From Tetranychus cinnabarinus (Eukaryota; Arthropoda; Arachnida; Trombidiformes; Tetranychidae): a DNA stretch of 64,000 nucleotides. Under the pieces are notes generated by a model that was not told the origin of the DNA, did not search any database, and worked only from the letters and a program-made list of their open reading frames with translations. The DNA is taken from assembly GCA_022266195.1 (NCBI GenBank), contig WHVY01000006.1:4774001-4838000 (forward strand), given 5' to 3'. A program made the position numbers and the translations under genes. Of this stretch, positions 45,726 to 58,770 are shown piece by piece. The stretch's first letter is position 1; every line of letters starts with the position of its first letter.

Positions 45726-46469
45726 ATGGGTATAGTTACATATAATGTTAATAAGGCTGCTCATCTGAGAAGGATTGCATTAACCCACAAACAAAAGGTT
45801 CTTTCTCTTTACAAACAAGCTTTACATGTAATCAGGTTCAGTTATGATGACTTGTAAGTAGACTTTTTGATACTCTGTTTTCAATATTTTGCTAAAAATG
45901 TTAATTAATTGATTTAATTTGCAGCTTTGAAGCTAAAGAAAAAGCTCTCGAGTTACGGCAACGGTTTGAAGCAGCCAAAGACGTAAAAGATTATAGAGTC
46001 GCCAAACAAATGTTGGAGAAAGGACAAGAAGAATTGAGACTGGCTCGTGAAATTGAAGATTTCAATTGTAAGATTTTAATTTTCCTTCTTTTTTTAGAAG
46101 ATTTATTGATATTTAGAAATTTAAATTCATCAATCCTCATTGCCACCGGAATATTCTGATTTTTAATCTAATGATGCTTTTTTCTTTCTGTTTTCTCTAA
46201 TAGATACATTCAGTGTTGGTGGAACTGGTTACCAACAAGAGCCTTCACGAAATGATGTACTGTTAGATTACTGGCATCCCCTTGAAAAAGCAATGTATCC
46301 ATATTATTTCGCACGACGTGAACAAAGAAAACAGGAGTACATAAAATTATTCGAGTCTGATTATGGAAATGCTGAGAAGCTACTTGGAATTGAAAAGAAA
46401 TACGATTATTCTGAGATAGTTGATGAACTTGAAGCAAAAATGAAAGAGATTAATGCTAAAAAAGATTAG
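45726..46469 (+). CDS. NDUFB9: NADH dehydrogenase [ubiquinone] 1 beta subcomplex subunit 9
   Basis: Three exons, 45726-45853, 45925-46067 and 46204-46469, with phases 2 and 1, giving 178 residues, almost the human length (179). It is an accessory subunit of mitochondrial complex I, inner membrane, of the LYR family. The N-terminus carries LTHKQKVLSLYKQALH with the LYK variant of the LYR motif (28-30), as in other NDUFB9 proteins. Exon 2 encodes the charged helix LRQRFEAAKD. Exon 3 contains the family signature DYWHPLEKAMYPYYFARRE, then a charged tail. None of the three exons stands out alone, because each is short or lacks an ATG, so the gene needs splicing to be seen. No mitochondrial presequence is expected in this family. 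The poly(A) signal is at 46643-46648. Confidence 0.96.
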
Positions 46470-49400
46470 TAAATTGTTTAAATTCGTTTATTTCACTTTA
46501 GATTGTTATTGAAAAGATAATCAATGTTCTGGATGAGTAACTTAAAAACTGTGTATTTGAAATTAAATCTTAAACTTGAGTTACTGAATAACATGGAACT
46601 AATTTCAATCATATTTTCAATGATTTGCTGTTTCATTTTATGAATAAATTCCAAAAGCTAAATAGTCAAAATATCAATCGCTGTAACAATTTTTTTTTAT
46701 TTTATCCAGCAGTTTATTTAGCATCATAATTTCGGACAATTGTTCAAGCCGTTATTTTCTAACAATCGAATGTTAACAATTCAAACTCTTGACACATTTG
46801 AAAGTATTTGATACTGTTCAGGTGGAATAATTTGATTTCAATATTCAAACGTAAATTAAATTGATACATTAAAACATGTCAACACTCTAATACACCGCTG
46901 AAATGTTTAACTGTAATTAAACTCTTGTTTAATCTGGATATTCTGCTAAGGAAACAGTACAATACTAGGAAACAGGTAATCTGAGATTTGATTACTTCTG
47001 CAATTAATAAAAATATATTCCCAGAGATCACTTATAGTTATTTCCTTGTTTGTTTTGTTATTGATCTTTTGATGATTCAGGTAAATCTTTAAATGAAGAC
47101 AATAAATGCAGTTGAAAGGGAGGTAAATAAAAGGGAAAATGTAAAGAAAAATGTTTCCCATGTTTACTTTCACTAACTGTTGTTATTTACGTTGATTCCT
47201 CATTGAAAGGCCATTGCCAGAGATCAAGATTGTTTTGTTTTTCTGTTAAGGTTATTGCCATCGACCGAGTTTCATCCAACTGTTTCCATTCATTAGTACA
47301 TCAGTAAATCGATTCCCATTTCATCTTCATCTTCCTTCTCTCTCACAAATTTTCACCATTATTATGTTAATAAAACTCGCAAATCTCCAGCCATCCCTGT
47401 TATCATCATCATCTTCACACTCATTAACATTGTTGATGAAAAAAACTGTCCAAAGAGATCTGTCAACACTATTTTTGATCTTTTTTCTTCTGCACAGTAT
47501 TTCTACTTGTTCATCATCTTCATCATCATCTGCTTTAACGATAATCATTAAATTACAGTAAAAAGAAAGGATTTAGCTTCGGTAATCAACAGCAAATGAT
47601 TAAAGCTCAAAGGAATTGGATCAAATGAAGGTTTTCTTTAAAGATTCTTCTGGTCAATTTACTGCCATTCAACAGGCACAATTAAGTGAGTTCAGCAACA
47701 AGCATGAAAACAAAAGAATTGAACATCTTAATTCACACTTTGTTCACTCCCAACACCAGCCACCATGCTTGTTCATTATCATGTAATGTTTCCTGATTCC
47801 TTAATCTCCTTATTGTTTCCTCCATTGATACTCTAATTGACACAAAACAAATGAATCACAAAAAAAAGGTATTCATTAGACAATGGATAATGTAATATTG
47901 AACAAAGGGTTAGATAAAAGCTTAATCAATTTCAATGATATTACTTGTAAATTAATTAATTTCAATCTTTTTTAAACCATTTCCTTGTTTCAATTAATTA
48001 ACATGGAAGAGAAAAATGTTAATCTCACCTTAGAAGGCGTTTGTTTTGGGTTATTGATTCGCAATTTTTGTTTCCACAAAACAATTAAATTTTTTGGTAA
48101 ATTAAACAGCAATATGTAACCATGAAATATGATTACAATTGAAGAGCCACCAAATATTGATCGTCTTGTCCATGGAATTGAATCAATTGATCATTTGCTG
48201 TCTATCGAATAATCGCTAATCATTTTCCCAATATAATCAGTGTTTGTAGAATCTAGTTTTGTGCTTAATAATAAGTATATTGATCCATTTGGTTTTCACT
48301 TGATCCATCTAAAGTAAAGCCACGAGATTGAAATGTATACATCAATGAACCAAAAAAAAGTAACAAAATCTAATCAGGTTTAGTGTACCAAGAAACTGAT
48401 TCAATTAACAAGTCAACCAACCTTTGTAACCATTTTTGTTTTTTTCATTTCCATCATTTCAATCATTACGGTTGTTATCTTTGGTCAACAGGAAAAGTGA
48501 AGCATCCAGTCAGTTGCTTTATTAATATATGCTCTTCCAGATTTGACCATCCATTGTAATAAAAATATGATAATTTGCGATTTCCATGATTCATTAGGTT
48601 TTACATTAAACTTGAGATTAATTCAAGGCGAAGGTTGATGAACAAAAATCCAAATGCTAATCCAATCTTTCCATTAATCCAGCAGAACAAAAAAATCTGC
48701 ATAAAAACATTGATCTTCCGCCAAGTTAGCAATTCTGTTCACCAAATGAACAAGAAATTTAAAAAGTGCGTCAATCGATCTCTAATTGCTTTTTGATTTG
48801 ATTAATTTCCATCAATAAGCAGTTTGTAGTTGAAGGGAAAAAAACTATTAATAAAACAAAAGAGAAGCAAAAAAACGGAAAGGTTAGAAAAGGTTTTTGA
48901 ACAGTTTCAATCGGTTAAGTCAAACCTTAATCCTAGTTTAATCCTAGCTAATATCATCATGAATTTATCATCAAGCTTTTCAAATCATCACCTTTTCATT
49001 GTTATTGTTGAAGCAAAATAAACATCAATGGCCTTTGGAAAGCGATATGTGATGATGAACCCTTCGAACCAGGATTGCAGCCAATTAAATATCAACTGTA
49101 AAAAATAAAAGAAAAAAATAAAATTATTAATCTGTTGAAGTTCAAGAATCATATTTTTTCCAACCTCAAATTTCTTTCTTTTTCATCTTCATCATTACCA
49201 GAGCCATTTGGTATTAAATGGCATCTTCTGGATTTTATGTATTTCCATGTGAACTTAATAAACACAAACAAATAGTTTAATATACCTTGACAGAAGGAAA
49301 ATAAGGAAATGAGAAAAGTTCATCATCTTATGATAAACAATATGATAACCCTGAATGACCTTTTCTCTTATATTCATTTGATTTTAGCTTTTGCATAAGC

Positions 49401-51139
49401 TAATTCATCTTTATCATATAATTTCTTTGTCTTATTGCTTTCCATCCTTTCCTTAATCAAATATTCACCTACAATCATCTTTAATCAACTTCAACTGGCA
49501 AAACCTAAACCTCTAAACCTAATATTAGTAACAATTTATCCTTTATCCAATATTCAACTTTCAACCTTTTCAACCATTTCCATGAATGGATGGAAAAATG
49601 ATTGAATTAGCCAGAGAAAAAGGTTACCTGTGAAAATAAAAAGAAGAAAGTTTAAATTTCTAAAAATAAAAAACCATGAAATGAACAAACAATTGTTAAT
49701 GAACAGTTCATTAACCTTTTGTTTCTGAAACAAAATTATAAACTAAACATGTGTAAATATTTTTCATCTACATCGAGGATACAATAAAATAATTAAAATT
49801 GCTACTTAGTTAAGTATGAATAAAATAGAGTTCAACTCGACCTTAAATTTACAATGAATTTTCCACCCATTTCATTGATTAATCGCTCAATAATCTGAGT
49901 ATTGAAAGGTTTGTAATAAACTAAATGATAGAGCAACAAGAATTTGCTTTTTATGTAAACAAGCTTAAATCTAAGGTAAACTAATAAAAGTAATAAGAAT
50001 TTTGATTTAGCCTAAGGTACAATTGTCGATTCTCTTTGCTTCCTTGTTTGGTGTTTACTTGAAATTAATTGTATTTGTGATTGTTGCCATAATTGGTGAC
50101 TTCCTAGCTCAATACGGAACTGACCATCATCTCTTCCTCATTAACTGTTGATGGTTAATTAAATGATTCCTATTACTCCATTCCTAGTTTACTTTTGTTG
50201 CCTCTTTTTTGTTCCTTCATTTCCTTATCATTGTTAACCCTTTTAATCTCACAAATGTAACCAAATACCAAAAGAAAGATGATGAAAAGCGAAAGGAAAA
50301 CAGCTAACAGCAAGAGTTATAGTATTCATTCCCTGAATTCTCACTCCCTGAATTGCCTGTAAGAAGAAGAGAAAAAGAAGATGAAAAGAGGATGAAGGGA
50401 AAAAAGAGTCTCGTGATTGTCTCACTGAGAAAAAAAACAGAATACTCACGAAAGCCATTGAACTTTGAGTCTTTCTTTTCTTTTTTTCCTTCCTTTCACA
50501 GGAATTTTTAACACTTTTTCTCTCATAGGTTCTTGACCAACATATCCATGGATGGAGAAGCCTATAGAATAATCTTTAAAGACACAGAAAAAGAAGCAAG
50601 GATGAAAAGGATGAGAATGATGATGGAGATGATGATTGGTGATGCAAAAAAGTGAGAAAACAATTTGAATTCTGTAGATTTGTGATCATGGTATTGAATG
50701 TTGTGAGACGACTCGTAACTGTATCGTTACATGATGATGATGAATACCCTTGAAATAGGCAAGAACAGAAATAATAACAAGAGCTGGTGAAAAAAAATGT
50801 TGAATCAAGCGAACACTCATAAGATGAATGCTTTAATACTTTGTATTGGTTAAATAAAAGTCTCATAAACATTGATTCACTTCAAAGGAAAACATCTGTA
50901 TGAAGGAAAACATATTAAAATAATAAAAATCCCTTCTGCTTTTTACTGTTGTTCAAAAACTACTGTAAATCCCAACTTCACCTAACACCATTGATCACGA
51001 AATAAACTTTTTGTTCAATATTCACCTTGTTCTTACTTTTTTCAATTGCTTCAACAACAACTTTTCAACAATTTTTCAATTTTGTGATAATTGATTGCTA
51101 ATAACTGTTTCTGCCGTTCAATCACACTAATCATCCAGG
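46470..51139. other. Intergenic region between NDUFB9 and the RERG-like gene
   Basis: Large AT-rich interval with CAT/ATC microsatellites around 47400-47540 and GA-rich tracts around 50360-50420 and 50580-50650. The frames at 46946, 47327, 48830, 50249 and 50576 derive from biased sequence and have no family features. Confidence 0.5.
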
Positions 51140-54100
51140 ATGACTCAAATTACCAAATTAAAAATTCTTGTCCTTGGAGCAAAAGGAGTTGGTAAATCAG
51201 GTAAGATTCAATTGATTCCGCAATTTTTTCCATGTCCTTTAAATTTTCTCATATTGCAAACCAATTTGACCACGATAATGATAGTGACTTGATGTATGAA
51301 CTTCATTCTTGGGAGATGTTTATCAATTTACATTTAAACTGGAAATATTTTCCGATAACCAAAGTCTTTGAAAAATCTCATTCAGAATTCATTGGAATTC
51401 TCAAATTTCTATTTCCAACTTTTGATTGAGCAATAAGAAGCCATGACTTTCGACTTTAACACAAAATCCATTATTGATCCGAACATTGGCTTGAGATGAT
51501 TGCAATTTCAGAATGTTAATTCACCAAATTTAGCTTTTGCCTCTGCTTTGTTTGAATCTTGTTTGGAGGAATTTGTATTATAATAATCTTTAACCAAGTC
51601 CATGGAGATTAAGTGAAGTTCAAATGAATTGTAAAAATCGATGAGAATGCGTTGAACCAGACCTGTGAAAATAAGATGCAAAAAAAAGTTGATCCGAATT
51701 AACAATCAAGTAAAAACAAATAGACGTAAGAAATCAATCAAAAGCAAAAGAGTATGATTGAGGGAAAATAAAGGTTACATATCAAAAATCTTGTTGTTAA
51801 GATGTTATAACGAGTTATCTTGTTATTAACGCTATTTTTTACCTCTTATTATCTGTAACTTTACCTTCCTCTCACTTTTCACAAGCTTATCGTAGTTATC
51901 ACATAGACTCTACCGACTCTTGGCAACAAAGAATTAAGATTAACGATTAACGAAATTAAGATGCTCTCCCTCAAAATCGTATAATAAATTGACAAAGTCA
52001 ATGCTAAATGGTATATTGGTGCATTTGAAATCTAACATTGAAAAAAAAGAAAGAAAGTTTAAAAGAAATGAATGAAAAGATGAAGAAAAAAAACATTACA
52101 AGTTACATTACTTTTTTTCTTCTTCTTTTTACTCAGTTCATTCCTAAGATGATGTATAAATACATTATGAAGAAGTGTTGTTTAAAAGCATTTTGATCTA
52201 TTAATCCGATCAAGATTATGGCGATGAAATGGACAAAAAAAGAGTAAAGTGTAAATTAAATGTTTGCGTAACTGACTTTCTGCCAACTCAGTGCTACATC
52301 AGGACCATTACTTTTTATGCAATCCAAACGCTAACCTATCAAAGAAAGAAAAAATGTTAATATTCAATTTGTTATCGACAATATTTTGTTATGCGGTTCT
52401 TGAATAAAACGATGACTGAATAAGAAGAGTGGAAAAAAATTCTGTCAAAAATAGACATTTTTTCCCTCACCTCAGCTTCTCTTTCAGTCTTTTTTAAATT
52501 AATCCTGACTACAGATTGGCAATACTTGTTAGACAGGGTGTACTTTTTTTGTGGTTATCCAATAACGACTGAGAAGAAAAAAAGTTAAATCAGTGAACTT
52601 TTTTTTGCATTTTTGCCTTGAATTGCAGGCAATTGCAGAGAAGTATAAAAAATTATTTAAGATATTGTTGATGTTTGATTGAGAAGATGAGGGAAATAAT
52701 TCTTGATTCTTGAACCTCTCATGTCAATGAATTAATCTTACCAAGAGGTTAAAATATTTGATCAGAAGGGAAAGAAAATTCTCTGCCCTTTTCTTTCTGA
52801 CTCTTTTTTTTGCTTCTAAATATTTCCAATCATATCCGTTCCATGATGTAAAAGACTAGATGAACTTTTTTTTCTGTAACCAAACTTGTCACCAAGTTGT
52901 CATCTTCATCAGAGTCGTCATCGTTATCGTCAAACGGTCATCGTCAAACTTGTCATTCCAATGTCGATACTCTTGAATCAAATCTTGACTTCTTTTTCTC
53001 TTTTCTCTTTTTTTTCTTGCATTGCCATCAAAATCATGGTCATTATGGTAATCACGGTCATCCAACTTCATCACAACTTGCAAATTCATCAGCTGTCGTA
53101 GTACGTGTTTTAACTCGTCGTTATATTGGGGAATATCAGTCAAATATTGGTAAGTTCAACACGCTTATCAATCATCAGGTTGAATACATTAATCTTATTT
53201 GGAGATTAGCATTACTGTGATAATTTTGCTCATGTTATCGATATTATCTCTTATTAATCTGCTTGCTTTATCCATTTGAGATTTTCCCTTTGAATTGAGT
53301 TCCTTGGCTTTGGGTGAAAAAAAACACTTTTATTTGTATAAAAATGCTGTAAATTCCCTTTTTTGAGGTTAACTTTAATACCAAATAATGATTCCGCTAT
53401 GGCAAGGTTATTTCAGGTCATTGAAAGATCTATTAGGAGGAATGAAAAAGAAAGAAAAAAATGAATAAACTTTAATACTTTCTAATAATGAAAATAATGA
53501 ACAAAATATCATGATTGATCGCGAATAGGAGATAAAATTACAAGAATCAGATTTAAATCTTAGAGAAACGTAATTTTGTTGCTCACATTAAATTGTTCAC
53601 TCGGATGGAAATGTAAAAATGGCAAATACGATGTTGGAACTTAATTCTATTGTTTAGCTAAAATCTTTTCATTTATCTCAAATTTACATGAAGATCGACC
53701 TTTTATTTAAAATTTTTGCACCCAATAATACTCACTGGGATTGTGTTAAATCAGAATAAGATATTAAACAGATGAATAATATTAAGGAGAATTGAAAAGA
53801 AGATAAGGAAACAACATATAATTAGAATTGATTTTGAGTTTAACATTGAAATTTTCGGGTTTTACTTTTTTACTAGGATTTCTTTGATCATTGCTTAAAT
53901 TCAGTGATGCAGCTAAGATTATTTTCAGGTTCAACATCGAGTTGATTAAGGTCAAATAAGCTGGTTAAGTTATTGGAAAAAACAGTTTCACAGATAAACG
54001 TACATTAACCCATAAGATGATTCACAGTTAAACGATAGTTAATGTCGATGTAATGATGTTATCAAGCTAAAAGGGTTGCTGTTGTTGAACAGAGAAGTGT

Positions 54101-56723
54101 ATATTTTCAATAACATTCAGGTATAAATGAGTGAACTTGAATGTGCTGTAATGGTTCAAGTTGATGGTAAAATAAGATGGAAATGCAAAACTATATTGAA
54201 AGCAAACAAAATGGAAATAAATTGATAAATTATTATTATGATTTTTATTGAATATGAATGAAAACTGAATCATCAATCATCCAATTCTGAGATTAGGAAA
54301 GAAAGCTATAAAAGAAAGCAAAGCTAACAGAAAGCAAAAGAAACCAACTCTGAGGTATTTAACAGTGAATAATAGATTCTCGTTTAATAGTGTTAAGTAG
54401 GAGTAATTTATTGCTTCCGACTTTAACAGCAATTCATTTTGAATATCTGTGAGCATTAATAAGAAGGCTATGATCAAGGATTCCCCTGTTCATAAGATAG
54501 AGACAAGAAATAAAAAAAATGAATATTTACCAGAAGATGAGTGGAAACAACGACCAAAGCACGAGTAAAATGCACCAAAACAAACACAGCATTTACCAGG
54601 CTCTAGCTCTAGATCATTTAACAGACATTAATGATACGAATAAACACAATTATAATTACAATCAATAGATAAACCCGCAACTCGCTTAATAAAGTTTCAA
54701 TTGTCTCTCACAAGATTTGTCATTGCGACAATTTTTAGCGCGAACTTTGACAGAAAAATTTAATTAGCCCTTTCTTGCGTAAGATGGCGACTTAAGAAGA
54801 AACAATTGCAAATTTTAATTTGAAATCTTTAAGCGGGATTGCTATTGAACATGTGATTAATGTTACAAAGCAATTGTAGTTTTTGATTTTTTTGATTCTT
54901 AATTTTACCAATAAACAAATAATAATTGGTCATTATTTATTCTGGACTCACAGTTTTATCTAACATTTTCCGATTTGTTTCTTCCCTTCTCTTCTGAAAT
55001 TAGATATTTTGTATAAAAAGGAGTACAATTGTGATGAATTATCTGTTAGCCTGGAAATATTGGATATCTCATCTAACAAAGGGGTAAGTAAATCAAACAG
55101 TACAATTTTCATGTATGTTCAGTATCAAATGTATCATGTAATTTGATTCGTTGAAATGCTCAATAGTTTTGTCAATGCTTCTTCACTTTAACAAACCTTG
55201 TTTTTTTATTAACGTTAACCTGACCTTCATTACTTTCACCCTTTTATGTTTATTATTGTCCGTTTTTTTTATTTTATTATCATGGTTAATATGATTAATT
55301 TAACTTGTTACTTCCTTTTTATCCTTTTAGTTTAATTGGATAGATAATTTAATTGTAGTTTGAGCATCTTATGTAAAGTGAATGAATAATTAGCAAACTT
55401 TATGAGCATATTACATGATTACAATTTTTATTGCATTATCTTTTTTACCAATTCTAATATTTTAATTTTACATCTTGTTCATTTAGATTTCAAGCGCTGA
55501 TTTGCGTGAGCATATACTTTGGGCCAATGGATTTGTCATAGTATATGATATTTGCGACAAAAATACCTTTCATGAAGCTCAACAGTACATGGAACTTATC
55601 TCCTCATTACGAAGCCTAGTCCATCTTCCAATGCTTTTACTTGGAAATAAACGGGATCTAGAACAAGGAAGGGAAGTGTCCTTATCTGAAGGTCGAAACC
55701 AAGCCATGAGTTATGAATCCCAATTTTTTGAGGTAATTAAACATTTTATTTAAAATAATTTCAAGTAATCTCAAAGAGTAAAGTATCATTAAATAACAAT
55801 TAATTAAATAAACAAAAGAATTGTGTTTTATGGTTAGATTCTTGTGAGCCTAGATAAATCCTCTTGAGCTTATGAAAAATAATAAAACATAATGAATACA
55901 GAATTTCTCTCCGAGACTTTGCATCAATATTAATAAAAGTTATACTAATTATAACATTATTTACTCTTTAATTTGCTCTTGAAATTATCTGGTTCAATGA
56001 AAAATTTCATTTGTAATAGCAAAATTATGCTGAATTTGGGTTAAAAGGAAGTTTGAAAAAGAAAGAAAAGAAAAGTTATTTCAATTAATAAAGTGATAAT
56101 AACTTCCTTTGTCAAACTGTTCTGTTTACCTTGAAATATCATGCAATGTTGTGAATATTTTCAGGTGCACTTGAAAAAAACAAATGAAACTTCGATCTAG
56201 AAAATATTGTCAAAATTAGCCTAAGGAGTTTGAAACCGGAAAATAGTTTTTTTATCAATATCTTTTGAATATTAAATTATTGCATTTTTACTTATTTTTT
56301 TGTTTTATTTTCTTATTTCCTATTTTTTAGGTTTCTGCTGCTGATTCCTATGTTGGTGTATCAGTTTCTTTCGATGCCTTAATTCGAGAATTGGTTTCCC
56401 AACGATTACGTCGATCTTCCCGTTCGCCTTCTTCTGCAAGCTCAAATAACTATAAAAAGCTAAGCATTGTTACTGTTTCCAAAGTGTTTGGTGCCGTTTT
56501 CGGTGGTAAAAATAATAACAGTGTTTATTATTCCAACATCGATCTAATCAATTCAACCCAATGTTCAGCTCATTCCCCTGAATCTGGAATCAATAGAGAA
56601 AACAAGTTCAAAAAGTGTGTTCCACTGTTAAATTCAAGATCCTTTTGTAAGAGCAAAAAGTCAACCCACACCACAATGATTAAAGTAACACGCAAAGCAA
56701 GTCCACCAATACTTTCACTGTGA
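51140..56723 (+). CDS. RERG/RASL-like small GTPase with diverged switch motifs
   Basis: Five exons: 51140-51200, 53093-53149, 55004-55083, 55487-55732 and 56331-56723, with consistent phases (1, 1, 0, 0), 278 residues. It aligns without gaps to Ras-like proteins of the RERG/RASL11-12 type. The P-loop is GAKGVGKS (13-20), followed by VRVLTRRYIGEYQSNI, where the switch I Thr35 position is Asn. EILDISSNKG stands where DTAGQE is expected, so neither the DxxG Gly nor the catalytic Gln is present. Then come WANGFVIVYDI, GNKRDL (base-binding G4, intact) and VSAADS for the SAK loop. The C-terminal 110 residues are Ser/Lys/Asn-rich with no CAAX box, as is usual in RERG-like proteins. It probably binds nucleotide but may lack normal switching. 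A second gene model without exon 2 is unlikely, since the frame needs it. Exact orthology is uncertain. Confidence 0.9.
51201..53092 (+). other. Intron 1 of the RERG-like gene
   Basis: 1.9 kb, donor TCAG|GTAAGA, acceptor CATCAG|CT. Pyrimidine-rich end. No nested feature; the frames at 51232, 51508 and 52886-53220 are chance or extend over the short exon 2. Confidence 0.55.
53150..55003 (+). other. Intron 2 of the RERG-like gene
   Basis: 1.85 kb of AT-rich DNA, donor ATTG|GTAAGT, acceptor AAATTAG|AT. Nothing recognised. Confidence 0.55.
55084..55486 (+). other. Intron 3 of the RERG-like gene
   Basis: About 0.4 kb, donor GGG|GTAAGT, acceptor CATTTAG|AT. Nothing recognised. Confidence 0.6.
55733..56330 (+). 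other. Intron 4 of the RERG-like gene
   Basis: About 0.6 kb, donor GAG|GTAATT, acceptor TTTTTTAG|GT. Nothing recognised. Confidence 0.6.
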
Positions 56724-57275
56724 TCCATAACCCATAACACACAAACAATTATCTCTACCAGTCAATTAAATCATCATCTTGCTGTTGATCAATTAAATTT
56801 GAGGACGAGATACATAATTGTTTAAACCAGAGGCCTGAAAATTTGCTATTTTAATTTTTTTACACAATTTTGGTTTTCTCATTTTTGGTTTTCTTTTTTC
56901 ATCTTTTACACCAACTTGCAACAATTTTTGCTACATACTATCATTAATTAAGGTGAAACAAATAAGAGTAAAGCTGGGATTGGTAATTTATCATGAAAAC
57001 TGAATCAAGTCCATAATAAGCATCAACTATTGATAAACTTCAATTTTCATCATTAACCAATTTTCAACATCATCTGTGGTAAATTGAAATCACTGTCCAC
57101 ACCTAACAATTAAACGTGTTACCTTGTTACCTTTTGGTATCTACATTGTTACATCCATTGTTATTGCTACCTCTCATTGAGCAAATCATTCAATTAATCC
57201 AAAGACCTTTTTTTGTCACATTTAAAGATGACACTTTTTTCACTTTGCATCATTTTGTACCCAACTGTTAATACA
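56724..57275. other. Spacer, 3' UTR side of the RERG-like gene
   Basis: AT-rich 3' UTR and intergenic DNA between two convergent reading frames; no separate feature seen. Confidence 0.5.
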
Positions 57276-57749
57276 TCAAGAATAAACTAAATACAAATCA
57301 ATCTTAACGGTCTGCCTTAATTTAGCTCCAATGATTGGCTCAAATAAAGCCAGGAATTTTATTTTATCGGCATTTTCAATGAACTCAAACCTGACTTTCA
57401 GCTGAATACAATTGAATTGAGAATCCAATATAATTCTAGGATGAAAAATGACAACATTCAGAAGAGAAGCAAGGAAATGTTTTCGTTCTTTACACATGGA
57501 TAATCCTTCGCCATTCCCAGGATTTTCTTCCTCATTCTGTCTCTCATCATTACCATTACCATTATTATTATCACCATCAATGTCATTATTTTCAACCATT
57601 TCTGTTTGCTGAATAAGAAAGGGAAAAGAAAAAGCATGAACCAGAAGAGGAAAATAATAATGATGATGAGAGATAGATAAAGCAGTAAACCTCAAACATT
57701 CCAAGTCAATGACCATTCTAATAACTTTACAATGGCTTTGGGTGACCAT
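57276..57749 (-). CDS. Hypothetical protein with acidic Asn/Asp/Glu linker
   Basis: The minus-strand frame is open from an ATG at 57749 to a stop at 57276 (157 residues). The likely protein part starts at the second ATG, 57599 (MVENNDID), 107 residues. It has an Asn/Asp/Gly/Glu-rich run (about 25 residues), then a more globular segment (KERKHFLASLLNVVIFHPRI and FEFIENADKIKFLALFEP). Directly upstream of the second ATG is a very good polypyrimidine tract and acceptor (TTTCTTATTCAG), so the first 50 codons are probably intron and an upstream exon may exist. No family recognised. It is divergent from the small membrane protein gene at 58381. Confidence 0.4.
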   Translation of the reverse strand: MVTQSHCKVIRMVIDLECLRFTALSISHHHYYFPLLVHAFSFPFLIQQTEMVENNDIDGDNNNGNGNDERQNEEENPGNGEGLSMCKERKHFLASLLNVVIFHPRIILDSQFNCIQLKVRFEFIENADKIKFLALFEPIIGAKLRQTVKIDLYLVYS

Positions 57750-58380
57750 TGAAAAGACAATTGTATAATATTGATGGCCAAATTTAGATTCGAGATCAAA
57801 TTTACTTCAGTTGATTCCTTATCTTTAGTAAATTAACCAGTATATCAACATTTGTTTCATTTGGAGTCCAGTTTGTTATTTTCCCATTTCAAGACCAATG
57901 AAGATAATCATGTAACCAAATCTTCCAACTCATTGAAAAGCAAAAACAAAATGTTAATTTGAATGAAATGAGAGAATCAATCGTCCAGTTTGAACCTTAC
58001 CCAGCAAAAGCATTAGCCAAACATAATGGATTAATCTTTGGTTTTTGTGCTAAACCCTTATATTTTTAGATCTAGTTACCCAACAACAATAAAAAATGCG
58101 CTAAATTTAACATCGATTTGCTGGACAAGCAATTTCAAATGTTGAAGGTTGAAAAAAATGATTGCTTTTAATTTTTTTAGTTTTAATTCCTTCAACTTTT
58201 TTAGACAATTTTTATCCCTTCCAACGCAAAATTTTAAGATTTTTTGTTTTCATCAACGATTTAACTGTTTAACCAAAAGGATTTGATAAAGCTGATAATC
58301 ATTGAAACTTAAGTATCCCCTTACATTTAAGTCAAGTGTTGTAACACTATGTTATGCTTGCTCTTTAACTGACCATACCA
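57750..58380. other. Divergent spacer between two hypothetical genes
   Basis: 630 bases with no recognised element; it would hold the promoters for the minus-strand and plus-strand hypothetical genes on either side. Confidence 0.4.
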
Positions 58381-58770
58381 ATGGATCTATTGATAGTTTC
58401 CTTAGCCATTTCTGTTTACATTTGCTTGGTCATTGGTATAAGTATTATCAGTTATCATTACGGTAGGTTAAAAGATCATACAGCCAGCAAACTGATCCAC
58501 AAATTGCCAGGGTTTAAGGAACCTCTGCTGACAACTGATTATGAGAAAGGTGAAGTTGAAAGCCAAGATACAGATGAAGCAGTGGAAAAATCAAAAACTG
58601 AAACTGAACCTTTAAATACAGGTAGCAGTAGAAGGCATAAAAGAAGCATTAAACGGACCACTGGACGATATAAAAACTATAACATTGGTGAAAAAAGTTC
58701 AAAGAAAACATCCAAAGAATCTGTTGTAAATCCATCTCACACCAGTGAAGCAGGTGAACCGGGAAAATGA
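58381..58770 (+). CDS. Small single-pass membrane protein, hypothetical
   Basis: ATG at 58381 in a favourable context (ACCAATGG), 129 residues, single exon. Residues 3-26 form one hydrophobic helix (LLIVSLAISVYICLVIGISI) with almost no N-terminal lumenal part. A cytosol-type tail follows: HYGRLKDHTASKLI, an acidic stretch, then a Lys/Arg/Ser-rich C-terminus (SSRRHKRSIKRTTGRYKN). The pattern fits a signal-anchor or type III small integral membrane protein. No conserved domain is recognisable by eye. The poly(A) signal AATAAA at 58820-58825, 50 bases after the stop, supports a real compact gene. Confidence 0.55.
   Translation: MDLLIVSLAISVYICLVIGISIISYHYGRLKDHTASKLIHKLPGFKEPLLTTDYEKGEVESQDTDEAVEKSKTETEPLNTGSSRRHKRSIKRTTGRYKNYNIGEKSSKKTSKESVVNPSHTSEAGEPGK

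Noticed and set aside
52886..53220. Overlapping frames on both strands near RERG-like exon 2
   Set aside because: Only 53093-53149 is supported as exon by splice sites and Ras homology; the rest is pyrimidine-rich intron.
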